Assembly: GCF_001632365.1 (NCBI RefSeq)
Contig: NW_024468537.1
Span: 378,078-442,077 of the forward strand
DNA length: 64,000 nt
Direction: 5' to 3'
DNA from: Laetiporus sulphureus 93-53
Taxonomy: Eukaryota; Basidiomycota; Agaricomycetes; Polyporales; Laetiporaceae
In this document: one piece after another, positions 43,770 to 57,591 of the stretch
Layout: the number at the start of each line of letters is the position of its first letter
Numbering within the stretch: position 1 is the first letter of the stretch
The notes under the pieces: generated by a model
Told to the model about the DNA's origin: nothing
Databases searched by the model: none
What the model saw: the letters and a program-made list of their open reading frames with translations, nothing else
Translations under genes and position numbers: made by a program

Positions 43770-46700
43770 TTACTGTTGAAGACTCTCAGCCTTCGTTCTT
43801 GCAGCAGTCTCTAGCTCCGTAAACGTCCCGCTCTTCAGGCACATGCTCCTGAAGATACCGTTCTCCTTCTGGATCAAGTTATATGGCGTATCGAACTCCA
43901 TGAGTTCGCCCTTGTCCAGAACGAGGAGACGGTCGTAGTCAATGACAGTGCGCAAACGATGCGCCACTGGGCGGAGATCAGATGTAGCCATGACACGAGA
44001 ACGATAGCAACGTACCCGTCAACAGCAGCGAGTCGTTGAACTCCTCGCGAATCGTAGCTTGGATCTTAGCATCAGTGGCGAAGTCGATACTGCTGGTCGC
44101 CTCATCGAGGACAATGATCGAGCTCCGGCGGAGAAGCGCTCGTGCCATCGCGATCAGCTGCCTCTGTCCTTGTGAGAAGTTCGTCCCACCCGGAGAGACC
44201 TGCATGTCGAGGGTGATGCTCGGTTTCGCTTCCGTCTCTGTCGCTGTCGTCGCCACGGATGCAATGGTGCCCTCTCTGCCCTCGTGGATAGAGGCAGGAC
44301 GCGAAGGTTCGCGAGAGGATTTCTGAGAGGCCAGTTGGCTGTCGGACATCATCTGCACTCGGTATAAAACGTCCAGACATTCGCTGTCTTCGTGTTCACC
44401 TGCAGCAGGCAGTTGAGCGACGATTGAACAAGACCAATACAAGCACTCACCGAAGGGATCCAGGTTGTCGCGCAACGTTCCCGAGAAAAGAGTTGCATCC
44501 TGTACTCTTTATATTAGCTATGCTTATTCCTATCTGCGATCAGATTTACCTGAGGAATGAACGTCTACAAAGAGATGCAAACACATTAGCCGTGTCCATA
44601 CTGCCGGCATGGGACAGACTCACAAGTCGTGATCGGAGATCATGTAGCCCGATAGTCGAGATGTCGATGCCGTCAATGACGATGCGGCCACTCGTCGGAT
44701 CAACCTAGAAAGCATGACGGGTGAGATATAGACAGTTAAACAGATCATCGTAACGTACGAAGCGCAAGATGCTCATCGCAAGCGTCGACTTCCCGCTCCC
44801 CGTCCGACCCAACAGCCCAACGCGCTCCTTAGCCTTCAGCTGGAAGGACACGTTGTGGAGCACCGCAGGGAGTTCAGGTGCATATCTGATCTCAAGATCC
44901 TCGACAGAGATCATGGAGTCCTTGTTTGGCCCCTCGGACGAAGGCCAATATGCCGGTGGTCGGCGGTTCTCGATGATCGCCGGAGGCTCTTGAGGGAGGT
45001 CGAGATACTCCACGACACGTTCCACGGAACTACATAACATTCGTAAGCTCGTGGCTCGCGGAGTTTCGCATAGATTCGATTGACGTACTTGAGATCGAGT
45101 TCCAGCGCAGTCCAAAATCGACACGCCCAGTAGACACTGTTGGTGAACGCCATAGCAGACGTGATACAAATACCGGCAGTACCAGCTCGGACGTATCCCG
45201 AGAGGGCAAACAGCGTCGTCACAAGCACGCCCGTCGCACCGAGTGTGTCAAAGTAGAGCAACAGCCACCTATTTGTCATCCAGAACGTGTACCACATCTG
45301 ATGACCACTCAGCACACCACGCCAAACTTTAGTCGAATGAAACCGCCTCACCTGCGTCGTGAGGTCTACCTTCTTGTACAAGTCATCGAGGAAGCGCTGT
45401 TCGGAGCCGAACGCACGGACTGTGACTATGCCCTCCAGAAGCTCGCCAAAGTTTGCAAATATAGGACTTCGAGAGTTGGACTCCATTCTACGGATATCAC
45501 GGCCTGTGTTGAGGTAGCCGACGGCAGCACGACGGTAGAAGTACCCGAGTATCGAGGCAGGAAAGATGAATAAGGGGAAGACAACGCTGAATGAAAGCTC
45601 GAATTAACTTCGCGGCCATCACACTGAGAAAAACATGACAGCATACACGACGGTAATGACCGATGCAAGGAAGTTGGCCAGTGATGTGTTCACAGCTTGG
45701 AGAGAGCCTGCCAATGACGAATCCACGGTCTCAATGTCCTGCACTGCGATTAGCAACCGTCACAACGAGTCGCCCGAGCGGAATTACCTTGCTGAAGCGA
45801 TTAAGCATACGGCCTGTCAGGCTCACCAGTCAGCACGATAGAGTCCATCTAATCGCGTGCAACGTACCTTGAGGAGTAACGTCATGCCAGCGCATGGTAG
45901 CTCTGACTACGCTCACAAGCAATTGCTGGAACAAAAGTCGCGATGCTCTCAGGGCTCCCGTATACTGCGTAATGACGCCAGAGATGTTGACTGCTCCGGC
46001 AGACAGAGCGATCGCAGCATAGATGCCGATGTAGAACAAAGGATGATCCTGTGCAGGAGGCCAATGAATGTCGGGTCGGGAGTATGTAATCGGCGTGTGC
46101 GCCGTGTGCGAGAAGCGGAGGTTTGCGAGGTGATCGTCCATGACGAGCTCGTGTTCGGGTGAGACGAATGAAGTGAACGTATACATAGAGTAGGTGGAAT
46201 TGTTTGGGCCGTATGCTTCACCCCAAATCTAAGTAATGAGACAGATTCAGAACTGAATTCGTCAAATGTGGGTGTGTACACGCACCTTGATCCACACTTT
46301 CTCCGTCACACCGAGGATCTACAAAACGTGTAAGCAACGTCTCGTTTCTCAATGTGGGCATACGCACCTGGGTCAGGAGGATAAGAAAACAGAGAATAGT
46401 CCAGGTCCAATAGGACCTAAGAGACGTATTGTCACAAACCACGACCGAACTCACCGATAGTGAGGTACGTACGAAGCCTTCAAATATGTCTTGTAGATAT
46501 CCCACTTGACACTCCCCGTTTCCCTCTTCTCATCTTCAATCAGCTTCCTCGGCTTCTTGCTTTTATCAACAGCTTTGCCGCCGTTCTCGCCCTCCAATTC
46601 GGCGTCAATCTCAGCATTTGGCGAAGCCTCCTCAGCTTCCGCTATCTGCTCCTCCCTGTGCGCCTCGACTTCCTCTTCGTGAGCGATGTCCTCTAGTATG

Positions 46701-49700
46701 CCGCGAGCACGGAGCTCCTTCACCATTCCCTGTGTATCGACACGGCCATCGAGCATGCGCACGAGGTAATACGCACCCGGGAGCACTAGCTCGACGTGGT
46801 GCGTTACCAAGATCTGCCCGGGGTGAGTAGGCATTGAAGTTGCACCTTTTATACAGACAACGTACCACCGTGCGATGAGCAAGGAGAGGTCCTTGGAACA
46901 GCCGCTCAAACAGGAAGCGAGCCGTATGACTATCCTGTTAATCAACGAGACGTCGATACGGTAAGTATTGCGTGAGGCTGCTCGGATACTCACCACCGCG
47001 CTTAAAGGATCATCAAGCAGTACATATTTGGTAGGCTGTCGTGAAGTGAGCATCTTACACTTTCAACTCGAGAAGATAACGAACCGCATAGACCGCACGC
47101 GCGAGGGCAACTCTGCAAGTCACTGCAATCAATAAGGCACCCAACCATAATGACGTGGAAAGACGTACCGGGCCTTCTGCCCTCCCGACAAACTTACTCC
47201 TCTACAACATCTTGAGCGCTGGCTACGCATCCTACTTGCCACTGCACTCACCTTGCTCCGATCTCCGTAGCATCTCCATCCTCCAACATCTCCAAATCCG
47301 GCTTCAACGCGCAGCATTCCACCACTGCGTTATATCTCTCCTCATCGTACGGGTACCCGAATAAAATATTATCCCTGATCGACTGATGCCGAAGCCACGG
47401 TGTCTGCGCGGCGTACGAGATTGTGTGAGCGAGCCCGTAGCGGTCGACCAGCGACGGATTCTTCGACATCACGATCCGCCCCTCCAGACGCGTCATCTCG
47501 CCGAGAAGTGCCATCTATCAATCCGAATCATCAACCACCACATATCAATAAACCGTGTACTGCAATCCCTCACCAGAAGAGCAGTCTTCCCGCTCGCAGT
47601 CGGCCCGGTGACAACCGTCAACTCGCCCTCGGGAAATATCACATTAATATCTCTCAGCTCAAACCGGTGGTCTCCATTTGCGCCTATACCTAAAACCGAC
47701 TGGCTATCCACCGCCGTAGCTGTCTCATCCGATGAGCTGCGTGAGCGATCCACTCCCTTCTGCTTGTCCAGAGGCTCCTCGACCTCGTTCCACTTGAACG
47801 TCCCGTTGACAATCCCGAGGCCTTCTTCCACACCGATGGAGGGCTGCATGGGCCCGCGCTTGAGGGTAGACACCTGTCCATCGACCTCGTCTTCGTCGAG
47901 GTAAGTCGCGATTCGGTTCATCGCCACGCCGGCCTGAGGTGCCAGTGAGCAATCACAGCATACGAACTTATGATCCAATGCACCTGCAAAATTTGCACGA
48001 TCCATGCCGGGATAACGTTCAACGGACCTCTAAATGCAAAAATAAATTAAGCACCGAGCAGCTGTTAAATTGTTGTTACTCACCTGATCATATTGAACAG
48101 CGCAATAGCCTACCAGCCTCCCATCAGCATAGATCCTACCCATACATCCTACAATGGATTACGCACCGTGAACGCGGTCCCAACCGTCAACACATTCCCC
48201 TGGATCACATACACAAAGAAAGACGTCACAGACACCAGAATCGGCGCGCATACCCATATGAGCGAGAAACATACGGCATTCACGCGAGCTACACATAAGT
48301 TTCAGCCAGGCTCTTGTCCGATAAGAGTGTCTGACAGCAGACATACACTTGATCATCCATTTCATCTCGACCTCACGCGCGTCCATGACGCGCTTGATCC
48401 ATCGATCCTCCCATGCGAAGAACTTGATGAACTTCATCTGCACATCGCGTGAGTTCAGTGACCTTGTGTACAGACTCAAGGTAGGCCCGTGATCACTCAC
48501 TGCGCCAATCAACTCGTTCAGCACGCCCATGCGCTTATCTCGCGCGTTCGACAGTCCCTTATGAATGCGCACCGCTCGCCGAGAGACATAGTTGTTAAGC
48601 GGCCAGCCGATGACGAGGACGATGAACCCGACGAATGCAGACCAGCCCAGCAGCCTGCAAGCTTCGCGTTAGAGTGCACGACCGGACAGCCATGACAGTC
48701 CACTCACTGGTAAAGGAATGTCGCAGCAATCGCAATCTCAAATGGCGCTGCGGATGAACATAAGTACAATTCGACTGAGGGCATATTAACCCACCTCCGT
48801 AAATCATCTGCGACCCGGCAACCACGTTCGAGATCTGCACTAAGCATAAGCATACGTCCACTTCCACCGATGCGCTTCCGGAAGCACCTTATTCGCATCG
48901 CCTGCCATCAGATTCACGATCTTGCCAATGTCTGCGCCCGCCTTAGGATCGTCTGCTTTTGCATCCGCCTTCGCACTGCTCTTACCTATCAATCGAAAAA
49001 ATATCTCAGCCGCTCGTCAACGTAAGAAATACACACAAGTAACATACCAGCAGCATCGGGCGCCTTAGCTGCCTTGCTTGCGTCCTTGTCAACAATGCCC
49101 GAGAAGTCCTTGCGCTTCAACGCCTTGTCGTAGATAGCGGCCATGAGCTCTGATCGAATGCGCGTCGCCGCGCGCCGACCGAACCACAAGTGCTGCACAT
49201 CTGCTTGGGCCTATTCAAACGCATCTCAGCACGCGCTTCTTCGGCACACCATGCGCCACTCACCTTGCACAGCGTCGACAAGAACGCTAACATCGCATAT
49301 ATGTACGCCAATGCCCTTTTCTCGTGAGAATGCTCATCCCGCACATCGAGCGAGTCGAGGATACGCTTGAGAAAGAATGGCCCCGCGTAGTTGAACACGA
49401 TGCTGACGTATGTGAGAACAAAGTCGAGAATGAGATCGAGCGCGTTGGCCGCCCACAGCCGCCGGAGAAGGGTGCTGCGAAGCGTGCGGGTGAATTTGAT
49501 GTAAAGTGGGCGGGACTGCATCGTCGGGCTCAGTGCCCAGATATCCGATTCGTTGAGAGTATTGTAGGTGCCCTGGTGAGCAGATAAGAGAAGAGGTAAG
49601 AGGATTGGTGTAGAGATGACCTACGCGCTCGACAAGAGGCAGCACCCAGCGAAAGGACATCCAGCCCCAAAGGGAGGTATAGTCCTCGGGCGAGACAGTG

Positions 49701-50571
49701 CGTCCCTGGACAGAGTCAGAAGAGTACATGTAATGCAGAGTGTTACTCACGATATCCTCTTCCTTGATGTAGCTGCTCGGAATGTCAAGAGGCATGTTCA
49801 GGATGACAAGTAGTAACAGCGAGATCGCCACCAGATTGCCTATATACCCTGCCATGGTAACCGACGAAGGGGGAGGCATGCCGAGGACACTATGGTCGAA
49901 CAGCGCGCCGCCGAATGTGAGCGTAGCAAACACAAGATGCAAAGTAAATAGGACAAGCAAGTCTGCAGGCGGAGTGGCGGTGGGAAAGAGCATCGGACGG
50001 ACAGTCGCATATAGCCACGTAGCGGCAACGAGAAACGAGAAAATGGCATTCGAGAGCCGATCAGGCAGGAGAATCGTAAAGCATGCGACACTGAGCCATC
50101 CGAGAGTCTCGAACAGTGCGATCGAGGACAGTAGGAGAGTACGCCAGAGCGGGGCGGGCGGCGCACTCTTCGCGGGTAGGCTCTCGCCGAAGTCGTCACG
50201 CGAGACATCAAGGGCCTCCGCCTCAGGAAGGGTTAGGAAGTTGCGGAACGGCCACGACACACGATAGACCGTGGCGCGCAGAGGGCGGGGGATGGGAACG
50301 GAGGTAACGAGGACGAGCGCGACAAAGGTTGCGGGAACGACGGCGCTCCAGAAGTCGCGTACACAAGGACTGGAGAGAGACAGCACGCTGTCGCCGTCGC
50401 AGAGGGCGCGGTGCATAGTCGCAGCAGACACGGGGGACGACACGAAAGATGAGGAGGACACGTCGCGGTGCGTGTGAGAGACACGCGCGGTTGTGACTGA
50501 ACTTAGAGTTGGACGCGCGCCCTGCCGGCGCTTGCTATAGCGTGTCGGTTTACTCACTGCGTCTCGCCCAT
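43770..50571 (-). CDS. ABCC-type (MRP/YBT1-like) full ABC transporter
   Basis: ATP-driven exporter of conjugates or bile-acid-like anions at the vacuolar or plasma membrane. The gene has more than twenty exons. Start: MGETH at 50571 after a 55-bp intron, then several hydrophobic helices ([40 protein letters not shown]) as in the extra N-terminal domain. TMD1 includes YFDTL-type loops and [23 protein letters not shown]1 has Walker [13 protein letters not shown] (near 47600), the Q-loop in [20 protein letters not shown], signature [10 protein letters not shown] (near 47190) and Walker [13 protein letters not shown] (near 47020). TMD2 follows. NBD2 has Walker [21 protein letters not shown] (near 44800), signature NFSQGQRQL, Walker [15 protein letters not shown], and ends SLQQ at 43770. 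NBD2 carries a Ser/Thr-rich insertion of about 70 residues between DNLDPFGE and the signature. No disabling change was found. Confidence 0.88.
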
Positions 50572-51741
50572 TGCTAACGTCCACCCGTTGGATCCTGTTA
50601 CCGGACACGCTCTGCGCATGGTTAACGAGGGTCTCACAAAGAACGGATTTGCCATTTCACGGGGGTGGACAGCGTCCTGCGCCTTTCAAGTGGCACGGAA
50701 TAATATCGGACGCTCAGGTCGGTTGTGCAGGAGTCCTGAGGAAGATATATATCAGAACGGCCGAGGATAGAAACAAGAGACCGTGAATCGTTGAGACCTG
50801 ACCGTAAGGAGTGCGTGGTGCTGGCGAAGTCTCGAATTCGCAAGAATATCCCTGTGGTGTACACTCAGAGTGGGGGGGAAGTATGAACATGTGCAGATGA
50901 CATCAGAACATAGTTTTGACTGAGACGCATGTTTAAAAACTTATAAAGATAAGTAGTGCATTGATCTAACGGCGAACATCACTCGATGCAGCGACGAGTG
51001 CGCAAATGAGGTAAGATACTTGCCAAAACAGGCAGGTCTTTCAGAAGCCAATAACTTGGTCAATGGATGCACTCTGGAGCTTAGATGATGTGAGTCAGAA
51101 CCTAACCCGCACGATGTGTTATCCAATGTAGCCTGTACATCCTCAGGTGGAACGAATGCGGATATAATGCAATGTCGTGCAGCAGGACAAGACGATCGAG
51201 CACGGACAAGAACCCTGACTTGCCTAGGACGAACATGACTCCCGGGTGTCGATCAGGCTTGGTAGTTTAAATTAGATGCAATCTCAAATCGGAGTCGCTA
51301 CATGTACGAGACAGTATAGATACGATAAGATAAGTTGCGATGCAATGCGAGTGGATAGAAAGAATATAAACACGGTCGAATGGGATGAAGCAGGTGGTAA
51401 TAATCAAAATGGGATAAGTTAGGATAGAATGGGATAAAATGAAACGAGGTAAGACGGAGTCAAATGGGACAGGGTGCAGATTGAGTAATTTACAGTGCGT
51501 GCCGCCTGCGGCAGGGGTTCACGATGACAATTGTGTATTGTACAGTGTCATGCTTGTGTTTTCATTCTTCGTGGTTCGTTCATGCGTTCATACCTTCGTT
51601 CGTTCATATACGCTTGTCCACCTACGTCCCAGAAAGAGGCACCAGAGCAGATACCAGCACAAGCCAGAGTAAGGACCGATCCAGCCTTGAAGTTTGAAGC
51701 TTGCCGTGTTGCTCTTGCGCCTCCGTTTTTTCTTCTTTTTG
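50572..51741. other. Intergenic region with degenerate GGATA/GATAA-rich tract
   Basis: About 1.17 kb. Between roughly 51310 and 51460 words such as GATAAGATAAG, GGGATAAGTTAGGATAG and AATGGGATAAAATG recur, a degenerate microsatellite-like tract. GATA-type motifs could bind GATA factors, but that is only inference. No gene was recognised. Confidence 0.55.
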
Positions 51742-52200
51742 TTACGCCTTTATAGAAAACCTCGTCCTCAGACCCGGGCCTTCGACTTGTACAACGTATT
51801 CGATGTCCGTCGCCTCGTAGTTTTCCAGGAGGCACGCATCCTACGCACTCGTTCATCATCATTACAGGAACGAGCTAGAGAAAGCATACCCGCAGCGCAT
51901 CGACGCTAGCTCGCGCAAGGCGTTGAGCGAGGTCGGCGAGGGGGATTCCCGCTAAATCGTCCAGCGCGAGTTGGAGGGAGACGCATGTCCCTCGCCACTG
52001 TATGCATGCAACTGTTAGCAAAAGACCGCTACGATATAGATGAAGACGGAACGCACCTCAACCGTATACTCGATGCATGGCACGCCCTGGAGGACCTTCT
52101 GCCCGAGCTGGATCCCGAGACTTGCGAGGTGCGCATACAGCTGGTCGGGCGACGCCTCGAGGAGAAGACGGAGATCTGCGGCGAAGGGCGGGAGGGACAT
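51742..52200 (-). CDS. Small protein of 116 residues, unknown function
   Basis: Three exons (52057-52200, 51890-51997, 51742-51840), all in phase 0 with canonical introns. The product begins MSLPPFAADLRLLLEASPDQ, continues LGQKVLQGVPCIEYTVE, then WRGTCVSLQLALDDLAGIPL, RLARASVDALR and ends VQVEGPGLRTRFSIKA. No signal peptide or membrane helix is present; the amphipathic composition suggests a small soluble domain. The fit of three exons without frame conflict and codon use like the neighbours argue that it is a real gene. I do not recognise the family. Confidence 0.62.
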
Positions 52201-53562
52201 TCGCGTTTCGTTCTCGCCTTGGGATACGGCTTACTGGATTCGTGTGTTGATGCTCCATCGTCATCTTCTCGGTGGGATATGTACGAATGCGTTCAGCAGT
52301 GCTTGGACACTACCTAATTCGAGCAGCGGGTGGGCGGAGCAGGGCTTGGACTGTGCGGTATGCACGAGGCAGAGGGATCATTTTGACCACACAGAAGAGC
52401 CAATGAAACATACGATGCCACTCGCGTGTGGGATGTGACGGGTGACGAGGACATGGGAGGGCTTTGACCGGACGCATTGGGAAGGATGCCACAGGACGCC
52501 CCCAACATCGAGGACACATCAAAAAGTTGTAGAAGCACATTGATCAGGATAACACAGGTTATTTCAGAAAACCTACTATCATACAGGACATTTTGACGCG
52601 TCTTGACACGCTTTCCAGCGAGCAGACGCGTCTACCATGCATCGGGACCTACACCAGCAGAGGTCAGTAGCAACTTACGCGCAAGACGTACCTTCCCTGC
52701 CTTCCACAGCCCCACGAGATCTGCACCTCCGCCTTTCTTCCTCCCTAGGGCGCGTCGTGCCTGCGAACCGTCGCATTCAGCTCGAGGGCGGGGTCGACGC
52801 GGAACCGCGAGCAGACGGGCGCTTGATGACGATCTGTGCACGATGGTGCGGGCGCTACTTTCAATTTGACCTTGATGTGTTTGTGGCGGGCGAGCTCTCT
52901 GTCCACGATCGGTGCCACTGATGTGTGTTTCACTTCCTCCAAAATGCTATCTCGCTCTGGTTGATCATGCACCTTGCTGTGTTGATTTACTGAGACTTCG
53001 CCAGGCTTCTCGCTTTTCGTATAATTTGTAAAGTTCAAACACTACATGGGTTGATCTTTGGTTGACAATCGGGCTCTGTCTCACCATCTAGTTGCTAGCT
53101 TGTGTCTGCCCAATGAGGCGAGCAATTCGACCCGCCGGTGCCTTCTGAGGCCAAGATAGTTCTTGAGGGAGTGGAGCTGGCTTTCTTCATGAAACAGCGA
53201 GTGCCTGTTGACAACTACAAACCCATTCATATCGATCAAGGCCGAGTAACATGAACGCGAGCAGTGCACAAGTTGGATCATCCGAAGGACCGGTATCAAG
53301 CCCTTGTCAGAGAGCAATTACAAGGAAAACGGTACTGCATGCGGCCACGAAGCTCGTTATTTACTAATAGTACCAATTGTCCGATTTGACACTATCTAGT
53401 GCTGCAAGGACAATAATGATAGAGATACTGCAAGATACACAGCCTCAGGCTACAGGATTACTCGACACACGACAACAATATCATACGCACAGATACACAA
53501 TAAGAACGAACAAGAACGAAATCAATCAGACCGGAAAGCAATCGTCATAGTCACAGTCATAG
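52201..53562. other. Intergenic region, about 1.36 kb
   Basis: It holds the promoter of the small minus-strand gene and the 3' UTR of SET3. A minus-strand frame at 52745-53038 has a run of plausible coding sequence (DRELARHKHIKVKLKV) without partner exons or a recognisable family; it could be a gene relic. Nothing else was seen. Confidence 0.5.
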
Positions 53563-56500
53563 TCAGCATATCCGGCCACCACTCACGCTCCATCCCCGTC
53601 CCCGTCCCCGAGACGACCCCGCCCAGCCCCTGTCGCGATCCCAGTCCATGCGTTCTCGGTCTGCAGACGGCCCACGAGGAATGGAGCCCACGGGCAGCCG
53701 GTTCACGGGCGGAGGAGTGGGGTAGGACGGAAAGTTGAGCGCTCGGAGCGCACGGGGACCGCTCGGCAGTGGACGAGATGGAAGAGACGTATTTTGTACA
53801 GCTCGGTGAGGTGCGGGGTACAGCGGGCGCCGAATAGGAGCAGATGGCAGGTTAACATGAGGAGAGACGATACCGTTCAGGTTAACATGAGGAGGGCCGA
53901 TACCGTTCAGGTTAACATAAGGAGCTACGATACCGTTGAATGACCGTGGGTGGGTCGGGGGAGAATACTGGCGGGGCGCTTTTGGCAGTGCGGGCAGGCT
54001 GACTATCTCGCCGTCCTCCTGCGACACCTGCCGATCGACGGGACGTACAGGACTGGACTTGCGAAATGGCGTTGATGAGTTCAAAGGTGGTGTTTGTGGA
54101 CTGCAAAGACGGGGGAACAGCTTTGGAGTCTTACCGGTAGAGCTGTTTGCTTCTGATGGCGCAGCCTCCTTGCGCAGAGATGAAGCTGGACTGGCGGAGG
54201 GAAGTTCCGGTATATGGGGTAGGAGACTGTCAGCAGGGTTAGGTACAGCTGCTTCAAGCAGCTCGATCTTGGCCTCCATCGACGGATGAGGATGGTCCGG
54301 CTGCACGAGCACAGTCTGAGTGCCTACCAACCGATCCGAGTCCTGCTCTTGTAAGCACTCTCCAGGTACAGGCACTGACGGCACATGCTCGGAAACTGCC
54401 TTAAAGGCAGATTCTGCGGTGCTCGCGTCCACATGAGACATTGATTCCTCACCATGCTGAGGCGGCGCCACGACAGGCTGCAAGCTGCCCGCATTGTCCA
54501 ACGGCACCACACTGGCCACCGGCGAGGCTGCCGCCTTTGCCATCTCGTCCTCCTGCCGCTTCCGCTTCCGCATAGCGGCAAAGTCCTTCAGTGACATCTT
54601 CACCTTCGGCGGTGGAGGAGGGGCTGCCGGCGGTGGGGTTGATGATGGTGGTGGAGGTGGCTGCATGCCTTCGGTGCTCGACATGTTGACGTCCTGTGCT
54701 TGTGGATGCAACGTAGCGGCATCCTCAGCATGTGGTGTGCTCTCGTCTGCATGCGATGCACTCTTCGATGAAGAAGACTCTCTCGGAGGAGAAGCACGAA
54801 CATCGGCCCGAGTCATAGCGACATTCTGTGCCTCCGCAACTCTGTCCGAGGCCATATCTGAACGCGAGAGTGGCGTAGTGAACATCTCAGGTGACAACGC
54901 CGCAGGAGTGCGTTTGGGTTCAAAAGCAGGCGTTGATAGAGCTCGAGATTCAGAAGATGGCGAATAAGTGACGTGCGTAGGCGACGCACTCTCTTCTGAG
55001 TGGGCCACATCCTCATGTGTCCGTTCTGACTGTGCTTCAGCGAGGTTCCCTTGCGACAACACCGACTCGACAGTATGTAGCCGTGAATGCTCAGGCGGAG
55101 AAGCTGTGCGACGATGGGCAGCGAAGTAGGACGATGGGCCGGGTATGACAGGAGACAGAAGGGAGAGTTTGGAGAAGGGTATGGAGGGAGAGAGTTGGCC
55201 ATCATTGACGAGTTTTTGGGGAAAGGAGAGAGATGATGGGAGAGGAGAGGTGTGGACGGCATGCAGGCTTTGCGATTGTGGCACAGGTGGAGGAGGCATC
55301 TCTTTTGGATCTGCATATGAATGTTAAGCAAGCGATCATGAGAAGGACGGTATTGAGACGTACCAAACGCATGCTCATCGACATTCATGCGCTCTGCCCC
55401 TTCCTGTAGCTTGCCACTACTCGATGGGATCGCCCCGATAGGCATGTCTGCTCTGTCCTTCAGATGCGCATCTCGCAGCGCCTCGTAGCTCTTGTGTATC
55501 CAGCCCTTGCGCATCTTCGGTGGCAGCTTGTCTTCGGACTCGGAGCCGGATGACATTGGCTCGGGCGACGAGGCTGGAGGGGTCAGGTGCTGGCGATGAG
55601 AGGCAACTGCACGGTGGCGATGACGGTAGCAAGTGAGCAACGGAGGATGGATCGTTCGATGATCACTACTCACTTGTAGACCTTTCACTGCGCATCTCTC
55701 CTTCGTCATCCTCGATCGCACGCGCTTTTCCCTTCCGATCTTTCATGCGGCGTTTGGGTGCAGATGTTGCTAATGGCTCGCCTCTCGACGAGGAGTTGGA
55801 GGTGCCAGATGCGACGTCCGCCTTGCCCAATGCGGCGCGTTCATCCGGATGCTTACCTGCATGTGTGCCGCGCGCGGTAGGCTCCTGCAGCATGGGCACA
55901 TGCGTATCGCGCGGAGACGGGATCATCTCGACGCCGGTCATCCCTCCACTCCACATCACCCGCTCCCTCGTCCTAAACCCCCGCTCGACGCCGATCAGTG
56001 GGCCTAAGTCTGTCCGCTTCCGCCTGCTCATCTCCCGCTCCTCATCACTTTCGCTCGGTCTCCGTGACCTCTCCCACGCAGAATTCCACGACTCTCCCTC
56101 TGAAGCGAACGCTGACGGTGGCGATGGCGATGGCGTGGGAGGTGTTTGTTGGTCGATAAACTCCGCCATGCGCATGAGCGCGCAGTCGCGAGACTTGGAG
56201 CCGCATGCGCAGGTGGTAAAGGTGGAGGAAAGGGCGTGCAGCATAGATGTGAGCTGTTGCCGAAAGTGTTGCAGCTGATGTGGGCTGTTAGTTGGAAAGG
56301 TGTGGCGCGTTAGCTCTGAACTCGCGCATAAGAGACAGTGGACGTACGGAAAGATGTGTGGACTGTCAATCAAAGCCGGTAAGTGGTGAATGACGCTCCC
56401 ATCATCCCACTCCCAACCCAACACGACCTCCTCGTTCGCTTTCAGGTCTCGCAGCGCAAAGATCCCGAACGTCAGAGCGTCCTCCTCGTCTGGCGTAATA

Positions 56501-57591
56501 TCTCGTGGCACGCGATGATCTGAATGAGACTTTGACCGCGAGCAAATCATCGGGCGCAGGACCGCGTTTGGGCGGCAGCCATTGCGCACGAAGCGCGCTT
56601 GGTTACCTGCCAAGCGCGCGTCGAGGGCGAGATCGAGTGGGGGACCGAGGAGGTGCACGAACGGTTTGGGCATGCTGAGGTGAGCGTACGAGTTGAGGGG
56701 ATCGGAAAGATAGGCGGAGGAAGGTGTGATGGTGGATATGAAGGGCGTGATGATGTCGGAGGATGCGATTGGGCGCGATGCATGAGCGGCGTAGGCGGGC
56801 GGACGGATGGAGGGATCGGTGTGGATGGAGAGAAAGGGATGATATGACGATTTGGAGAGCGGGCGAAGAGTGATGTGCGGTGTCGAAGGGAGGGAGTCGG
56901 GGCCGAAGGTAGCGGGAGTGGTGATGGGCGACGTCGATGAGGAGGAGGTGGGATCGATAGCGGTTACACCTCGCCACTGGGAAGCGAGACGGCGCAGCTT
57001 GTCGCGAGTCTCGCGTTCGGGAACAAAGTCTTTCTCAATGGGCAAATAGCTATACGCAGAGGGCTCGTCGATATCGATGTGCTCATCCTCGGCGGTCTGG
57101 TGCACGTTGACGTGGATCGACGGTCGCCGTTTGCGTTTGCTGGGGCCTGAACCGTCTACGCCCAAGCCGCTGACCTTGCGGACCCTCCTTTCAACTCCTG
57201 GACTGACTCTACGCTTCTTTTCAGCCTCTGCCTGGAGTATGATCCTCTGACGGGCCTTCTGCAGACGAACGGCACGGTCTCTGTCGATGGGGCGAGGACT
57301 ACAGACCCAACACTGCCATTCGTCGGGGACCTCTGACTCGACGATGCCAAAGCAGGCGGCATGGCACCAGCGAGAACATGAATCACAGCCGATGGAGAAG
57401 CCATCGTCGTACGCAAATCCGCAGATGCAGCTGATGGAGTCTGAGCTCGCGGAGGCCTGGTCTGCGTCTGTGATGCGGGTGGAGGGCGACGACGACGGCT
57501 GCTTGCGTTTCAGAGGGACGGTGGGAATGGGGTCAAAGGCGTGGTTGAGACCGAGCAAGCCCAGGGCGGCTTCGGTGGCATCGCTGCCCAT
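53563..57591 (-). CDS. SET3: SET3-like PHD and SET domain protein
   Basis: Scaffold of the Set3 histone deacetylase complex. Exons 55674-57591, 55364-55606 and 53563-55310 join in phase and give 1,302 residues. The PHD finger is near residues 48-100: SISCICGFAYDDGFSIGCDS, then CSRWCHAACFGI and WQCWVCSPR, binding methylated H3K4 in homologues. The SET domain lies at about 325-440: LALDARLAGNQARFVRNGCR, with PNAVLRPMI, and FALRDLKANEEVVLGWEWDD; SET domains of this class usually lack methyltransferase activity. The C-terminal half is Ser/Pro-rich and disordered but holds KVKMSLKDFAAMRKRKRQ, a conserved SET3/MLL5-like segment. A run of three 30-bp repeats (VNLNGI..PPHVNL) lies near 53850-53940. 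The start at 57591 (MGSDATEAALGLLGLNHAFD) is preferred over an in-frame ATG at 57888, because the extra 99 residues look like untranslated sequence. Confidence 0.88.
53851..53940. repeat. Three 30-bp tandem repeats within SET3
   Basis: Units contain GGTTAACATGAGGAG..CGATACCGTT; on the minus strand they encode NGI and VNL repeats. The period is a multiple of three, so copy number can vary without a frameshift. Confidence 0.85.

Noticed and set aside
44036..44326. Open frames antisense to NBD2 of the ABC transporter
   Set aside because: The minus strand carries Walker and signature motifs; the plus-strand frames are shadows.
52745..53038. Minus-strand frame of 97 residues between the small gene and SET3
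   Set aside because: No family, no partner exons; at most a gene relic.
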